Shown: in pieces, positions 15,496 to 24,072 of the stretch | How the letters are laid out: the number at the start of each line of letters is the position of its first letter | Numbering within the stretch: position 1 is the first letter of the stretch | Program-made: the position numbers and the translations under genes | The notes under the pieces: generated by a model | What the model was told of the DNA's origin: nothing | Seen by the model: the letters and a program-made list of their open reading frames with translations, nothing else | Database searches by the model: none | Assembly: GCA_038040395.1 (NCBI GenBank) | Contig: JBBPIJ010000002.1 | Location: 186,001-250,000, forward strand | Direction of reading: 5' to 3' | Source: VAXT01 sp038040395 | Lineage (GTDB): Bacteria; Actinomycetota; Thermoleophilia; Gaiellales; Gaiellaceae | DNA length: 64,000 nt

Positions 15496-16374
15496 ATGGC
15501 GATCATCGTCGGCAGCGAGACGCGTCTCGTCGTCCAGGGGCTGACCGGGAGCGAAGGCTCTTTCCACGGCGTGCGGAACCGCGACTACGGGACGAATGTC
15601 GTCGCCGGCGTCACGCCGGGGAAGGGCGGCCAGGACGTGAAGGGCATCCCCGTCTTCGACACCGTCGCGGAGTCGGTTACCGAGACAGGCGCGAACACAT
15701 CGGTGATCTTCGTGCCTGCGCGCTTCGCCGTTGACGCAATCTACGAGGCGCTCGATGCCGGGATCGGCACGGTCATCTGCATAGCCGAGTTGCTCCCAGC
15801 CCACGACATGCTGCGGATCTACAACTACATCCAGCCCCGTGGGATCACGCTGCTCGGCCCGAACTGCCCGGGCGCGCTCTCGCCGGGCAAGGCGAACGTC
15901 GGGATCATCCCGGCAGAGGTCTTTCGCGAGGGCCGCATCGGCCTCGTCAGCCGGTCGGGCACGCTGACCTACCAGATCGGGTACGAGCTGGCTCAGCTCG
16001 GGCTCGGGAACTCGACGATCGTCGGCATCGGCGGCGACCCGGTCGTCGGTTCGTCGTTCATCGACGTCCTCGAGCGGTTCGAGGGAGACGAGGAGACCGA
16101 CATCGTGGTCATGGTCGGCGAGATCGGCGGGGACGAAGAGGAGAAGGCGGCGGGCTTCATCGACGCGGAGATGTCCAAGCCCGTCGTCGCGTACATCGCC
16201 GGCTTCACGGCTCCGCCCGGCAAGACGATGGGTCACGCCGGCGCGATCATCTCCGGCTCCTCTGGAACTGCGCAGGCGAAGAAGGAGGCGCTCGAGGCCG
16301 TCGGCGTCAGGGTGGGCACGACGCCGACCGAGGTCGCCGAGCTGGCGGCCGAGACGGCGAGCGCCAGGACCTAG
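15496..16374 (+). CDS. sucD: Succinyl-CoA synthetase alpha subunit
   Basis: 292 residues from the ATG at 15496 (AIIVGSETRLVVQGLTGSEG is the usual start). It has the CoA-binding Rossmann domain, TNVVAGVTPGKGG near 38, LLGPNCPGALSPG near 122, and the phospho-histidine in MGHAGAIISGSSGTAQAKKEAL near residue 247. It pairs with SucC. The frame is open upstream through the repeat region, but homologues begin here and GGAAGGGG precedes this ATG. Confidence 0.96.
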   Translation: MAIIVGSETRLVVQGLTGSEGSFHGVRNRDYGTNVVAGVTPGKGGQDVKGIPVFDTVAESVTETGANTSVIFVPARFAVDAIYEALDAGIGTVICIAELLPAHDMLRIYNYIQPRGITLLGPNCPGALSPGKANVGIIPAEVFREGRIGLVSRSGTLTYQIGYELAQLGLGNSTIVGIGGDPVVGSSFIDVLERFEGDEETDIVVMVGEIGGDEEEKAAGFIDAEMSKPVVAYIAGFTAPPGKTMGHAGAIISGSSGTAQAKKEALEAVGVRVGTTPTEVAELAAETASART

Positions 16375-16772
16375 GCGGCCCGAACCGCGAAGCGCACTCG
16401 CGGACGCGCGCCGTAGTTCCGGCTGTAGCGAGGGCCCCATTGCGGAGCGCGCAGAGTCCACATGCCGGTTCGGCCGAAGACGAACGAGCCTGCCCAGACG
16501 AACCGGCTCTTCTTCGTCCGGCGGACAACGACCCGAAAGACGCGCCCGGTGGGCGAAACCGCCTCGACCTTGAACGGGTAGCTCACGTCAGCAGGCTCGA
16601 GGCGGCAGCACGTCCCGTCGGCGCGGTACTTGGTCCAGTACGGGCGCAGCTGGACGACCGACGACGCGCCCTTCCTGGGGGAGGTTGGCACGACCGAGAG
16701 CTTCACCTCGAGCGCTGCCGCCGCAGATGCTGGGACGACGAGGGCGAGGAGCGCGGCGGAGAGAAGCTTCAT
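16371..16772 (-). CDS. Exported protein of unknown function (133 aa)
   Basis: Start at the ATG at 16772 (MKLLSAALLALVVPASAAAALE), a clear signal peptide with a likely cut after Ala-Ala-Ala. The mature part has a beta-rich pattern (VKLSVVPTSPRKGASSVVQL ... TGRVFRVVVRRTKKSRFVWAGSF) with two adjacent Cys in DGTCCRLEP; it resembles small beta-sandwich exported proteins. Its stop overlaps that of sucD by 4 bases (convergent). Its start codon shares CATG with the divergent aminotransferase gene. Confidence 0.68.
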   Translation of the reverse strand: MKLLSAALLALVVPASAAAALEVKLSVVPTSPRKGASSVVQLRPYWTKYRADGTCCRLEPADVSYPFKVEAVSPTGRVFRVVVRRTKKSRFVWAGSFVFGRTGMWTLRAPQWGPRYSRNYGARPRVRFAVRAA

Positions 16773-17853
16773 GTCCGCAGCGGATTCTAGGGTGCCGGGC
16801 GTGGATCCGATCTCTCTCGCCCGCGGCGTTCCGGCGCCGGAATGCCTCCCGGTCGAGGAGCTCGCCGACTGTGCCCGGTCAGCGCTCGCCCGGGACGGGA
16901 GCACGATCTTGAGCTACGGCTCAGCGGGTGGCTATGCGCCGCTTCGGGAGTGGATAGGCGAGCGCCACGGCGTCGAGCCCGGCCGGGTCGTGCTCACGAA
17001 CGGGTCGCTCGAAGGCTTCCTCTTCCTCGCAGGGCTACTCGCGCCGCGGGGGCCGGTCGTGGTCGAGGCGCCCACCTATGACCGCCCACTGAAGATCCTC
17101 GCTGCGCTCGGCGCGGAGGTGATCTCGGTTCCCCAGGGCGAGGATGTGGTCGTCGAGTCGCCGGCGTTCCTGTACACGATCCCGACCTTTCAGAACCCGA
17201 CCGGTCGCACGCTCTCTGCGAGCCGCCGGAAGCAATTCGCCGCGCTCGCGAAGGCTAGCCTGCTCGTCCTCGAAGACGATCCGTACGGCCTCGTGCGCTT
17301 CGAGGGCACCGCGCCGCCCACGCTGTTCGAGCTCGCAGGCGGCGAGAACGTCGTCTACAGCTCCTCGTTCTCGAAGACGATCGCGCCGGGGCTGCGCGTG
17401 GGCTACCTCGTGTTGCCGAGCGGGCTCTCGGAGGAGGTCGAAGCCGCCGCCGCGGCCGCCTACATCACGCCCGCGCTTATCGGACAGGCGACCGTGCACG
17501 AGTTCCTACGTCGCGGCAACCTTGAGCCGAACCTCGAGCGTGTCTGCGGCCTGCTCCGGGCCCGCCGCGACGCGATGATCGAGGCCCTCGAGCGGCACTT
17601 GCCTGAGGCGATGTGGAGCGAGCCCGAGGGCGGCTACTTCCTGTGGCTCGAGCTACCCGCCGGTGTTGAGAGCTCGGAGCTCCGCGCCGAGGGCGTCACC
17701 TTCGTCCCGGGCGTGGACTTCTTTGTCGGCGCCGGCGGCGAGACCGCGATCCGCCTCGCCTTCAGCTACGTCTCGCCCGCCGAGATCGAGGAGGGTGTGC
17801 GCCGCCTCGCGTCAGCCGTCCGCGCTGCCATGCACCTTCGCAGCGCCGCCTGA
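16771..17853 (+). CDS. PLP-dependent aminotransferase, class I/II (LysN/MocR-like)
   Basis: 360 residues, fold-type I. Features: LSYGSAGGYAPLREWIGERHGV, TNGSLEGFLFLAGLL (cofactor-phosphate site), TIPTFQNPTGRTLS, LEDDPYGLVRFEG (Asp pairing with the pyridine nitrogen) and the Schiff-base lysine in SSSFSKTIAPGLRVGYL near 203. It is closest in pattern to 2-aminoadipate/multi-substrate aminotransferases and to the C-terminal domain of MocR regulators, but no DNA-binding domain is present. GGAGAGAAG precedes the ATG at 16771. The substrate is not defined. Confidence 0.88.
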   Translation: MSAADSRVPGVDPISLARGVPAPECLPVEELADCARSALARDGSTILSYGSAGGYAPLREWIGERHGVEPGRVVLTNGSLEGFLFLAGLLAPRGPVVVEAPTYDRPLKILAALGAEVISVPQGEDVVVESPAFLYTIPTFQNPTGRTLSASRRKQFAALAKASLLVLEDDPYGLVRFEGTAPPTLFELAGGENVVYSSSFSKTIAPGLRVGYLVLPSGLSEEVEAAAAAAYITPALIGQATVHEFLRRGNLEPNLERVCGLLRARRDAMIEALERHLPEAMWSEPEGGYFLWLELPAGVESSELRAEGVTFVPGVDFFVGAGGETAIRLAFSYVSPAEIEEGVRRLASAVRAAMHLRSAA

Positions 17854-18102
17854 CCGGCGCCGCCGGTACAGCTGCGAGAGCAAGACGCCGCCGAGAAAGC
17901 CGATCGCGAGCAGCAGGATGATCAGCCAGATCAGCGCCGTCTGCGCCGAGAAGACGACGAAGTCGATCTTGACCCGGTTGTCGTTCTTGACGATGAACGC
18001 GATCAGCCAGGCGACGATCAGAACGAAAGCGATGAGAGTCGCGTACAGCCGAGGCTGCCAATCCTCGAGTGGTCCCTCAGGTCGCCGACCGAACAGCCGC
18101 AT
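17812..18102 (-). CDS. LapA-domain small membrane protein (96 aa)
   Basis: Two hydrophobic segments (about 20-40 and 55-78) separated by KNDNRVKIDFVVFSAQ, then a basic RRRR stretch: the LapA/DUF1049 pattern. In Proteobacteria LapA works with lipopolysaccharide assembly; in actinobacteria the role is unknown. Its 3' end overlaps the aminotransferase gene by 42 bases in convergent orientation. Confidence 0.75.
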   Translation of the reverse strand: MRLFGRRPEGPLEDWQPRLYATLIAFVLIVAWLIAFIVKNDNRVKIDFVVFSAQTALIWLIILLLAIGFLGGVLLSQLYRRRRSGGAAKVHGSADG

Positions 18103-18456
18103 CGGGTGAGTCTAAGACCCCGGCGAGAGGATTACTTCAGCGGGTCACTCAGCGCGCCGCTATGCGGCTGCGTGCTGAGGTATGCGCTGAATCAGGCGGG
18201 CCTGGTGCGGGGGAGAGAGAGTGCCCCGGCCGACCGGGCGATAGGTCGGGCAGGGGGACTCGGGGAGAGCACACAGGCCCGCCTGTTTGAAGTAGCAAAG
18301 TGCACAGGATGCTCTAGGGTTCTTGCGCTCCGTTCGATTTGCTACAGCTGAGTCGACCCCTGGCAACCGGGCGATCATAGGTCACTCCGCACGTTCGCAA
18401 CGGTTGCCACGCAGGAAAACTGAGCAATTTCCGGCAGGAACGATTCTGCCGAAAAT
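18103..18456. other. 354-base gap with a rod-like structured segment
   Basis: No convincing gene. At 18193-18285 a long rod can form: CAGGCGGGCCTG (18193-18204) with CAGGCCCGCCTG (18274-18285), perfect; then GTGC/GCAC; then a purine-rich internal loop on both sides; then an upper stem between GCCCCGGCCGACC (18223-18235) and GGTCGGGCAGGGG (18244 on). A separate GGCAACC/GGTTGCC pair lies at about 18361-18412. Lower stem, open central bubble and upper stem resemble the 6S RNA outline, but I see no conserved 6S sequence, and the strand is unknown. Confidence 0.4.
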
Positions 18457-19488
18457 TCATGCTTTCTGTGCTATTCGGGGAAGTGTTGCCAGCGCCCGCA
18501 ACGCCTGTCGAAAACTATGCACAGGGATCACGCGCATGTCGCCCGCGTAGCGGCGCGCCTCCTTCGCGTTTTCCCCAGCCGGGACGAGGAAGACATCGAC
18601 TCCTGCGCGTTTGGCACCGATCGTCTTCTGTTTCAGGCCTCCGACGGCCGCGACGGTGCCGTCCACGCAGATCTCGCCGGACGCGGCGACTCGGTAGCCG
18701 TGGTCGACGTCGTGGCCGAGCTCCTCGACCACGTCGAGCGCAAAGGCCAACCCGGCGGACGGCCCGCCCACCTGGCCGAGGTCGATCTGGACAGGGACGG
18801 GAAGGTCGATCTTCGTGAATGTCTGCACCGCGCAGGTCGTGAGCACGCCGATGATCGGCCTGGTCCTGATCTTCGGATCCGGGACCGTCTTGATCACGAC
18901 CTTCTCCACCTTCTGCCCGCGCCGCACGGTCAACTGGACGCGGTCGCCCGGCCGATGCCGCCGGACCAGCCGGCGGAGGTCGCTGAGCGAGGGTGCGGGG
19001 CGCCCGTCGACGGTCACGACGATGTCGCGGGCGCGCAGCTTGCCGGCGGCGGGGCCTTTCGGATCGACGGCGAGGATCACGGTGCCGGGCGAGTGGACGT
19101 TGACGTCGTAGCCGAGAGCCTTCAGTGCGACGGCCGCTCCGACCTGCTGCGAGAGCGCCATGGCCTGGAGCTCCTCCTTGCGGTGCTGCCCCTCGCTCTC
19201 GCCGGGTGCGCGAATCGCCTCTGCCGGCACCAGCGTCGCTCCCTCGTGGAGTCCGTGGAAGAGCTTCTCGAGCACGCTCGCCTTCTTGATCTCGACGGCA
19301 ACGTAGTAGATCCCGCCGCCATCGTGGTCGGACCGCTCTCCCTTGATCTTGACGAAGGGAGCAAGCGGCCTGGCGCGGTCGGGCAGCAGCACGTACTGGT
19401 CGGAAGGGACGAGATAGAGGAACGCCGCGACGCCGAAGAGGACGAGACCCGCGACCAGGATGCGGACAGGCGTGAAGATGCGGGCCAC
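18457..19488 (-). CDS. Membrane-anchored PDZ and Lon-type (S16) protease, YlbL family
   Basis: 343 residues: one N-terminal membrane segment (about 9-27), a PDZ domain at about 115-205 (PKGPAAGKLRARDIVVTVDGRPA, RPGDRVQLTVRRG), and a Lon proteolytic domain at about 215-335. The catalytic Ser is in QVGGPSAGLAFAL near 244 and the Lys in KTIGAKRAGVDVFLVP near 290, both intact. There is no ATPase domain. Bacillus YlbL degrades the cell-division inhibitor YneA after DNA damage, so an envelope-facing or division-checkpoint role is possible. Confidence 0.9.
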   Translation of the reverse strand: MARIFTPVRILVAGLVLFGVAAFLYLVPSDQYVLLPDRARPLAPFVKIKGERSDHDGGGIYYVAVEIKKASVLEKLFHGLHEGATLVPAEAIRAPGESEGQHRKEELQAMALSQQVGAAVALKALGYDVNVHSPGTVILAVDPKGPAAGKLRARDIVVTVDGRPAPSLSDLRRLVRRHRPGDRVQLTVRRGQKVEKVVIKTVPDPKIRTRPIIGVLTTCAVQTFTKIDLPVPVQIDLGQVGGPSAGLAFALDVVEELGHDVDHGYRVAASGEICVDGTVAAVGGLKQKTIGAKRAGVDVFLVPAGENAKEARRYAGDMRVIPVHSFRQALRALATLPRIAQKA

Positions 19489-19534
19489 CGACGCAGAATA
19501 CGGCGAGGCGGCTCGGCCGGTTCGAGCTCTAGGG

Positions 19535-20278
19535 CTACAGGAGGCCGCGCGTGAGGCCGCCGTCGACGGGGATGACGGCTCCCGTGACGTATGAGGCGCG
19601 GTCCGAGGCGAGAAAGCAGACGACGTCGCCGACCTCGCTCGGGCGCCCGAATCGGCGGAGTGGGATCGTGGCGAGGTCGTCCGCGCGGGAGCGGTCGGCG
19701 TAGACCTCGGCGAGCCGCGGCGTGTCGATCCGGCCCGGCGCGATCGAGTTGACGGTCACGCCGTCGGGGCCGACCTCGCGGGCGAGCGTCTTCGCCCAGC
19801 CGATCACTCCCGGGCGAACCGAGTTCGACAGCGCAAGGTTGTCGATCGGCTCGCGCACCGAGCTCGAGGTGATGTTGACGACGCGGCCGTGCCCGCTGCG
19901 GCGAAGCTGCGGCAGGCACAGGTTGGTCAGGCGGATCGCGGAGAGCAGCAGCAGCTCGACGGCACTCTCGACGGCCTCGTCTGTGAGGTCGACCGCAGGC
20001 CCCCGAGGCGGACCGCCGCCGTTGTTGACGAGGATGTCGATCCCGCCGAATGCCTCGACGGTCTTCTCGACGAGACGCGCGAGGTCTTTCGGGTTGGTCA
20101 AGTCGCCGCGGACGGGCAATGCGCCGAGACGGTCACCCTCGCGCGCGAGCTCTTCGCGGCGACGCGCGAACATGGCGACGTTGGCACCCTCGGCGGCGAG
20201 CGCCTCCGCGATCGCGAGCCCCATCCCGGATGAGGCGCCGCAGACGATGGCCGTGCGGCCGTTCAGCCCGAGGTCCAT
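19535..20278 (-). CDS. Short-chain dehydrogenase/reductase lacking the YxxxK pair
   Basis: 247 residues. The NAD(P)-binding CGASSGMGLAIAEAL, the DLTN acidic site, NNGGGPP (usually NNAG) and the C-terminal FLASDRASYVTGAVIPVDGG are all SDR. The catalytic block reads NITSSSVREPIDNLALSNSVRPGVIGWAKTLA: the Ser is there, but the Tyr and Lys of YxxxK are replaced (LSNSVRP). A subset of FabG-like SDRs shows the same change. Whether it is active, or uses other residues, is open. Confidence 0.82.
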   Translation of the reverse strand: MDLGLNGRTAIVCGASSGMGLAIAEALAAEGANVAMFARRREELAREGDRLGALPVRGDLTNPKDLARLVEKTVEAFGGIDILVNNGGGPPRGPAVDLTDEAVESAVELLLLSAIRLTNLCLPQLRRSGHGRVVNITSSSVREPIDNLALSNSVRPGVIGWAKTLAREVGPDGVTVNSIAPGRIDTPRLAEVYADRSRADDLATIPLRRFGRPSEVGDVVCFLASDRASYVTGAVIPVDGGLTRGLL

Positions 20279-20315
20279 CTTCAGTCGGCCGGCTGCGCTT
20301 GTTTAGGCACAGCCA

Positions 20316-20342
20316 ACCTCCTCCCCGATTCGATCGTAGTCG
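20316..20342. repeat. 27-bp intergenic repeat, copy 2
   Basis: Same as 5480-5506 with one base changed (A to G). It lies between the SDR start and the end of mdh. Confidence 0.7.
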
Positions 20343-20398
20343 GGAAAAGCGCACACGTCAGTGACGAGATCGTGCCGGATGTGTGCCGGTCGCACGAG

Positions 20399-21328
20399 CT
20401 ACGAGCGCAGGACGCTGACGACCTCGCGGACGGCCTCGGCCGAGGCGTCGAGGGCCGCACGCTCGTCGTCGCTCAGGTCGAGCTCCACGATTGCCTCGAT
20501 CCCGCCGGCGCCCAGCTTCACCGGAACGCCCATGTAGAGCCCGTCGATCCCGTACTCGCCCTCGAGATATGCCGTGCACGGCAGCACGCGCTTCTCGTCG
20601 AGCATGATCGAGTCGACCATCTGCGCCGCGGCGGCGCCGGGCGCGTACCAGGCCGACGTCCCGAGCAGCTCTACGACCTCGCCGCCGCCCTTTGCGGTGC
20701 GCTCGACCAGCTCGGCGATCCGCTCCTTGGACACGAGCTTCGTCAGCGGCACGCCGCCGACCGTCGTCGCCGACACAATCGAAACCATCTGGTCGCCGTG
20801 ACCGCCGAGCACGACGGCCTGTACGTCCTTCACCGAAGCGCCGGTCTCCCAGGCGATGAAGGTCCGGAAGCGGGCCGTGTCGAGGATTCCCGCCTGGCCG
20901 AACACGCGCTCTTTGGGGAAGCCCGACACGTTCTTGGCCACCTGGCACATCGCATCGAGTGGATTCGAGACCACGATCAGGATCGCGTCGGGCGAAACGG
21001 CGATTGCATCCTGCGTCACCGCGCCGACGATCTTCTCGTTCGTCGCCACGAGGTCGTCGCGGCTCATGCCGGGCTTGCGAGGAACACCGGCGGTGATCAC
21101 GACAACGTCCGAGCCGGCGGTCTCCTCGTACCCGTTCGACCCGACCACGTAGGGCTCGTAACCGAGCACCGCGCCCATCTGGTTGATGTCGAGGGCCTTT
21201 CCCTGCGGGAAGTTCGGAACGATGTCGACGAGCACGACGTCTGCGTAATCGCGAGCCGCCAGCACCTGGGCGCAGGTCGCGCCGACGTTCCCGGCACCGA
21301 CGACCGTCACCTTCCGCCGCGCGCTCAA
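20399..21328 (-). CDS. mdh: Malate dehydrogenase (LDH-like type)
   Basis: 309 residues from a TTG start that overlaps the icd stop (TTGA). NAD site KVTVVGAGNVGATCA; substrate Arg residues in ITAGVPRKPGMSRDDL; NPLDAM near 118 typical of malate enzymes; catalytic His in VVLGGHGDQMV near 173. It interconverts malate and oxaloacetate. It is coupled to icd; citrate synthase is divergent just upstream, so three TCA-cycle genes share one control region. Confidence 0.93.
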   Translation of the reverse strand: MSARRKVTVVGAGNVGATCAQVLAARDYADVVLVDIVPNFPQGKALDINQMGAVLGYEPYVVGSNGYEETAGSDVVVITAGVPRKPGMSRDDLVATNEKIVGAVTQDAIAVSPDAILIVVSNPLDAMCQVAKNVSGFPKERVFGQAGILDTARFRTFIAWETGASVKDVQAVVLGGHGDQMVSIVSATTVGGVPLTKLVSKERIAELVERTAKGGGEVVELLGTSAWYAPGAAAAQMVDSIMLDEKRVLPCTAYLEGEYGIDGLYMGVPVKLGAGGIEAIVELDLSDDERAALDASAEAVREVVSVLRS

Positions 21329-22413
21329 ACGCGAACTCCGAGCTTCTCGATCACCGCGTCCGCGACCTCGCTCGTGCCGACCGCGGTCGGATCGTCGCGC
21401 GACGGCTTCATGTCGTACGTGACGCTCTTTCCTTCGGCGATCACCGCCGCAATCGCCTGTTCCAGCCGGTCCGCCGCGTCCATCTCGCCGAGATGGCGGA
21501 GCATGAGCATCCCCGAGAGCATCATCGCCATCGGGTTCACCTTGTTCTGGCCCGCGTATTTCGGGGCCGACCCGTGCGTGGGCTCGAAGACGGCTGCGTC
21601 GGTGCCGATGTTCCCGCCCGGCGCGAGGCCGAGCCCACCGATGAGCCCTGCGGCCAGGTCGGAGACGATGTCGCCGTAGAGGTTCGGGAGCACGAGGACG
21701 TCGTACTCCTCCGGGCGCTGGACGAGCTGCATGCAGAGGTTGTCCACGATCCGGTCCTCGAACTCGATGTCCGGATGCTGCTCGGCGACCTCTCGCGAGA
21801 TCTGGAGCCAGAGCCCATCCGTGAACTTCATGATGTTCGCCTTGTGCACGGTCGTCACCTTGCGGCGGCCGAGGCGCCGCGCGTAGTCGAAGGCGAACTC
21901 GATGATGCGGCGGGTGCCCTCGACGGAGATCGGCTTGATCGAGATCCCAGCCTCGTCGCGCAGCGTCCCGTTGCGCTCGCGGATCCAGTCCGTGAGCTCG
22001 TTCGCCTCGTCCGAGCCGACCTCGTACTCGATGCCTGCGTAGAGATCCTCTGTCGTCTCGCGGACGATCACGAGGTCGACGTCCTCGTAGCGTGAGCGCA
22101 CACCGGGATAGCTCTTGCACGGCCGCACCTGTCCATACAGGTCGAGCCCTTTGCGCAGCGCCACGTTGACGGAGCGGAAGCCGCCGCCGATCGGGGTCGT
22201 GATCGGCCCCTTGATCGCGATTCCACTTTCCCGGATTGCCTCGAGGACGTGCTCCGGGAGGGGATCGCCTCCGTGCTGATCCATCACGTCGCTGCCTGCG
22301 TACTGGACGTCCCAATCGAATTCGACACCCGTCGCCTCGAGCACGCGCCGCGTCGCCTCGGTCAGCTCCGGCCCAGTGCCGTCGCCGGGGATCAGGGTCA
22401 CCCTGTGCGCCAT
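21325..22413 (-). CDS. icd: NAD-type isocitrate dehydrogenase (isocitrate/isopropylmalate family)
   Basis: 362 residues. VTLIPGDGTGPEL at the start, VRETTEDLYAGIEYEV near 120 (substrate loop), KVTTVHKANIMKFTDG (catalytic Lys), LPNLYGDIVSDLAAGLIGGLGLAPGGNIG and EPTHGSAPKYAGQNKVNP. The short single-domain form fits NAD-dependent isocitrate dehydrogenases rather than the 740-residue monomeric enzyme; 3-isopropylmalate dehydrogenase is less likely given the TET-type loop and the mdh neighbour. The first gene of the icd-mdh operon. Confidence 0.88.
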   Translation of the reverse strand: MAHRVTLIPGDGTGPELTEATRRVLEATGVEFDWDVQYAGSDVMDQHGGDPLPEHVLEAIRESGIAIKGPITTPIGGGFRSVNVALRKGLDLYGQVRPCKSYPGVRSRYEDVDLVIVRETTEDLYAGIEYEVGSDEANELTDWIRERNGTLRDEAGISIKPISVEGTRRIIEFAFDYARRLGRRKVTTVHKANIMKFTDGLWLQISREVAEQHPDIEFEDRIVDNLCMQLVQRPEEYDVLVLPNLYGDIVSDLAAGLIGGLGLAPGGNIGTDAAVFEPTHGSAPKYAGQNKVNPMAMMLSGMLMLRHLGEMDAADRLEQAIAAVIAEGKSVTYDMKPSRDDPTAVGTSEVADAVIEKLGVRV

Positions 22414-22447
22414 CAGGCGGCGACTCTACCTATAGATTTCCGGACAG

Positions 22448-23527
22448 ATGAACGACTTCAAACCAGGGCTCGAGGGCGTTGTCGCCTTCCAGACGGAGAT
22501 CGCCGAGCCAGACCGGGAGGGCGGTGCGCTTCGCTATCGGGGCGTCGATATCGAGGAGCTCGTGGGGCAGGTTCCGTACGAAAAGGTCTGGGGCCTCCTC
22601 GTCGACGAGAACCTCGAGCCGGGGATGCCGGACCCGGAGCCGTACGAGCCTGCGAGCCTGACGGGCAACGCTCCGGCGGACCTGCAGGCCGAGACCGCGC
22701 GGCTCGGAGCGGTCTGGAAGCTGCAGAAGCTCGTCGACATCGAGGCCGAGGAAGCCCGCGACGACCTTGCCCGCCTCTCGGCGCAGATGATGTCGATCGT
22801 GGCCAAGTCGGCTGGCGTCCACGACGGGCGCGAGCCGGCTCCCGACGACGTTGTCGCCCAGGGCGAGACGGCCGCCGAAAAGTTCCTGCTCCGCTGGCGC
22901 GGCGAGGCCAATCCCGACCACGTGAAGGCGATCGACACCTACTGGATCTGCACGGCCGAGCATGGGCTGAACGCGTCGACGTTCACGGCGCGGATCACTG
23001 CCTCCACAGGGGCTGACTGCGCTGCAGCGATGTCAGGTGCCGTCGGCGCCCTCAGCGGGCCGCTCCACGGGGGCGCACCCGCCCGTGTGCTTCCGATGCT
23101 CGACGAAGTGGCAAAGACCGGCGACCCGGCCGGCTACGTCAAGGACCTCCTCGAGCGGCATGGGCGGATCATGGGGTTTGGGCACCGTGTCTACCGCGCC
23201 GAGGATCCGCGCTCACGAGTGCTCAAGCGGGCGGCGAAAGAGCTCGGATCTCCGCGCATGGAGGTCGCCGAGGCTCTCGAGGAGGCCGCTCTTGCCGCGC
23301 TGCACGAGCGAAAGCCCGACTACGTGATCGCGACGAACGTCGAGTTCTACTCGGCAGTCGTGCTCGACCTGGCCGAGGTCCCGCCCGATCTCACCCCGGC
23401 CATGTTCGCGTGCGCGCGAGTTGCCGGGTGGGCGGCTCACATCCTCGAGGAAAAGCGCACCGGACGACTGATCCGCCCCTCCGCCGTGTACATCGGCCCT
23501 CCGTCGCGCTCGCTGTCCGCTGTCTGA
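22448..23527 (+). CDS. gltA: Citrate synthase
   Basis: 359 residues. Catalytic His in AEHGLNASTFTAR near 176, the SGPLHGGAPARVLPML block, the second His in IMGFGHRVYRAEDPRS near 246, and the Asp in NVEFYSAVVLD. It condenses acetyl-CoA with oxaloacetate. The short length without an N-terminal beta domain fits the type II-like dimeric enzymes of Gram-positives; a methylcitrate synthase function cannot be excluded. It is divergent from icd-mdh across a 34-base gap. Confidence 0.92.
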   Translation: MNDFKPGLEGVVAFQTEIAEPDREGGALRYRGVDIEELVGQVPYEKVWGLLVDENLEPGMPDPEPYEPASLTGNAPADLQAETARLGAVWKLQKLVDIEAEEARDDLARLSAQMMSIVAKSAGVHDGREPAPDDVVAQGETAAEKFLLRWRGEANPDHVKAIDTYWICTAEHGLNASTFTARITASTGADCAAAMSGAVGALSGPLHGGAPARVLPMLDEVAKTGDPAGYVKDLLERHGRIMGFGHRVYRAEDPRSRVLKRAAKELGSPRMEVAEALEEAALAALHERKPDYVIATNVEFYSAVVLDLAEVPPDLTPAMFACARVAGWAAHILEEKRTGRLIRPSAVYIGPPSRSLSAV

Positions 23528-24023
23528 GCTCGCGTCAGCCGCCGCCGAGGCGGCCGCCCTGGCCGAGCGCGGAGAGGAGCAAGAGCTAGCCGGGCTCCGA
23601 ACGCGCTGGCAGGACGAGGTCGAGGGCCTCGCCCGTTCCTCCGACTACCGTGAGCGGGCCGTCGCCTACCGCGCGATCGGGCAGTTCCGGTATCGGCAGA
23701 AGGCTGAGCTGCTGCGGCGAGGGCTCGAGGACGAGAGCCCGGCCTGCCGCGGCTCCGCGCTCATCTCGCTCGAGCTTCTCTCACGTGACCACCCCGGGCT
23801 CGTCAACGATGTTCGCCCACGTTTGCACGAGCTGGCGAGTCACGACGACAACCAGGCTGTCCGGCGACTGGCAATCCTCTGCCTGAATAACGGATCTCCT
23901 CAGCGTGAGACGATCCTGATCCTCAGCACGCTCGCCGACGACGACGAGCAGGACAGCGAGCTGAGAGCCGCGGCGAGGAAGATCGGGGAGACGCTGCGAA
24001 AGAGGGGCGCGACGCGGCGCTAG
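23520..24023 (+). CDS. Predicted all-helical protein (about 167 aa), HEAT-like
   Basis: The frame is open from 23472 to the stop at 24023. There is no ATG/GTG/TTG until 23823; the best start is CTG at 23520, overlapping the citrate synthase stop, so the start is uncertain. The protein is helical and charged, with repeating units of about 35 residues (RERAVAYRAIGQFRYRQKAELLRRGLED, CRGSALISLELLSRDHPGLV, VRRLAILCLNNGSPQRETILIL), like HEAT-repeat scaffolds. Function unknown. Coupling to citrate synthase is inferred from the overlap. Confidence 0.55.
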   Translation: MSELASAAAEAAALAERGEEQELAGLRTRWQDEVEGLARSSDYRERAVAYRAIGQFRYRQKAELLRRGLEDESPACRGSALISLELLSRDHPGLVNDVRPRLHELASHDDNQAVRRLAILCLNNGSPQRETILILSTLADDDEQDSELRAAARKIGETLRKRGATRR

Positions 24024-24072
24024 CGACACCAGGACTTAGCAACAGTCTGTTGCAAAGTCTCTTAGGCGTGGA

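Noticed and set aside
20399..22315. A single 638-codon frame spanning mdh and most of icd
   Set aside because: Only its last 309 codons make sense (malate dehydrogenase); the upstream part is an out-of-frame reading of icd.
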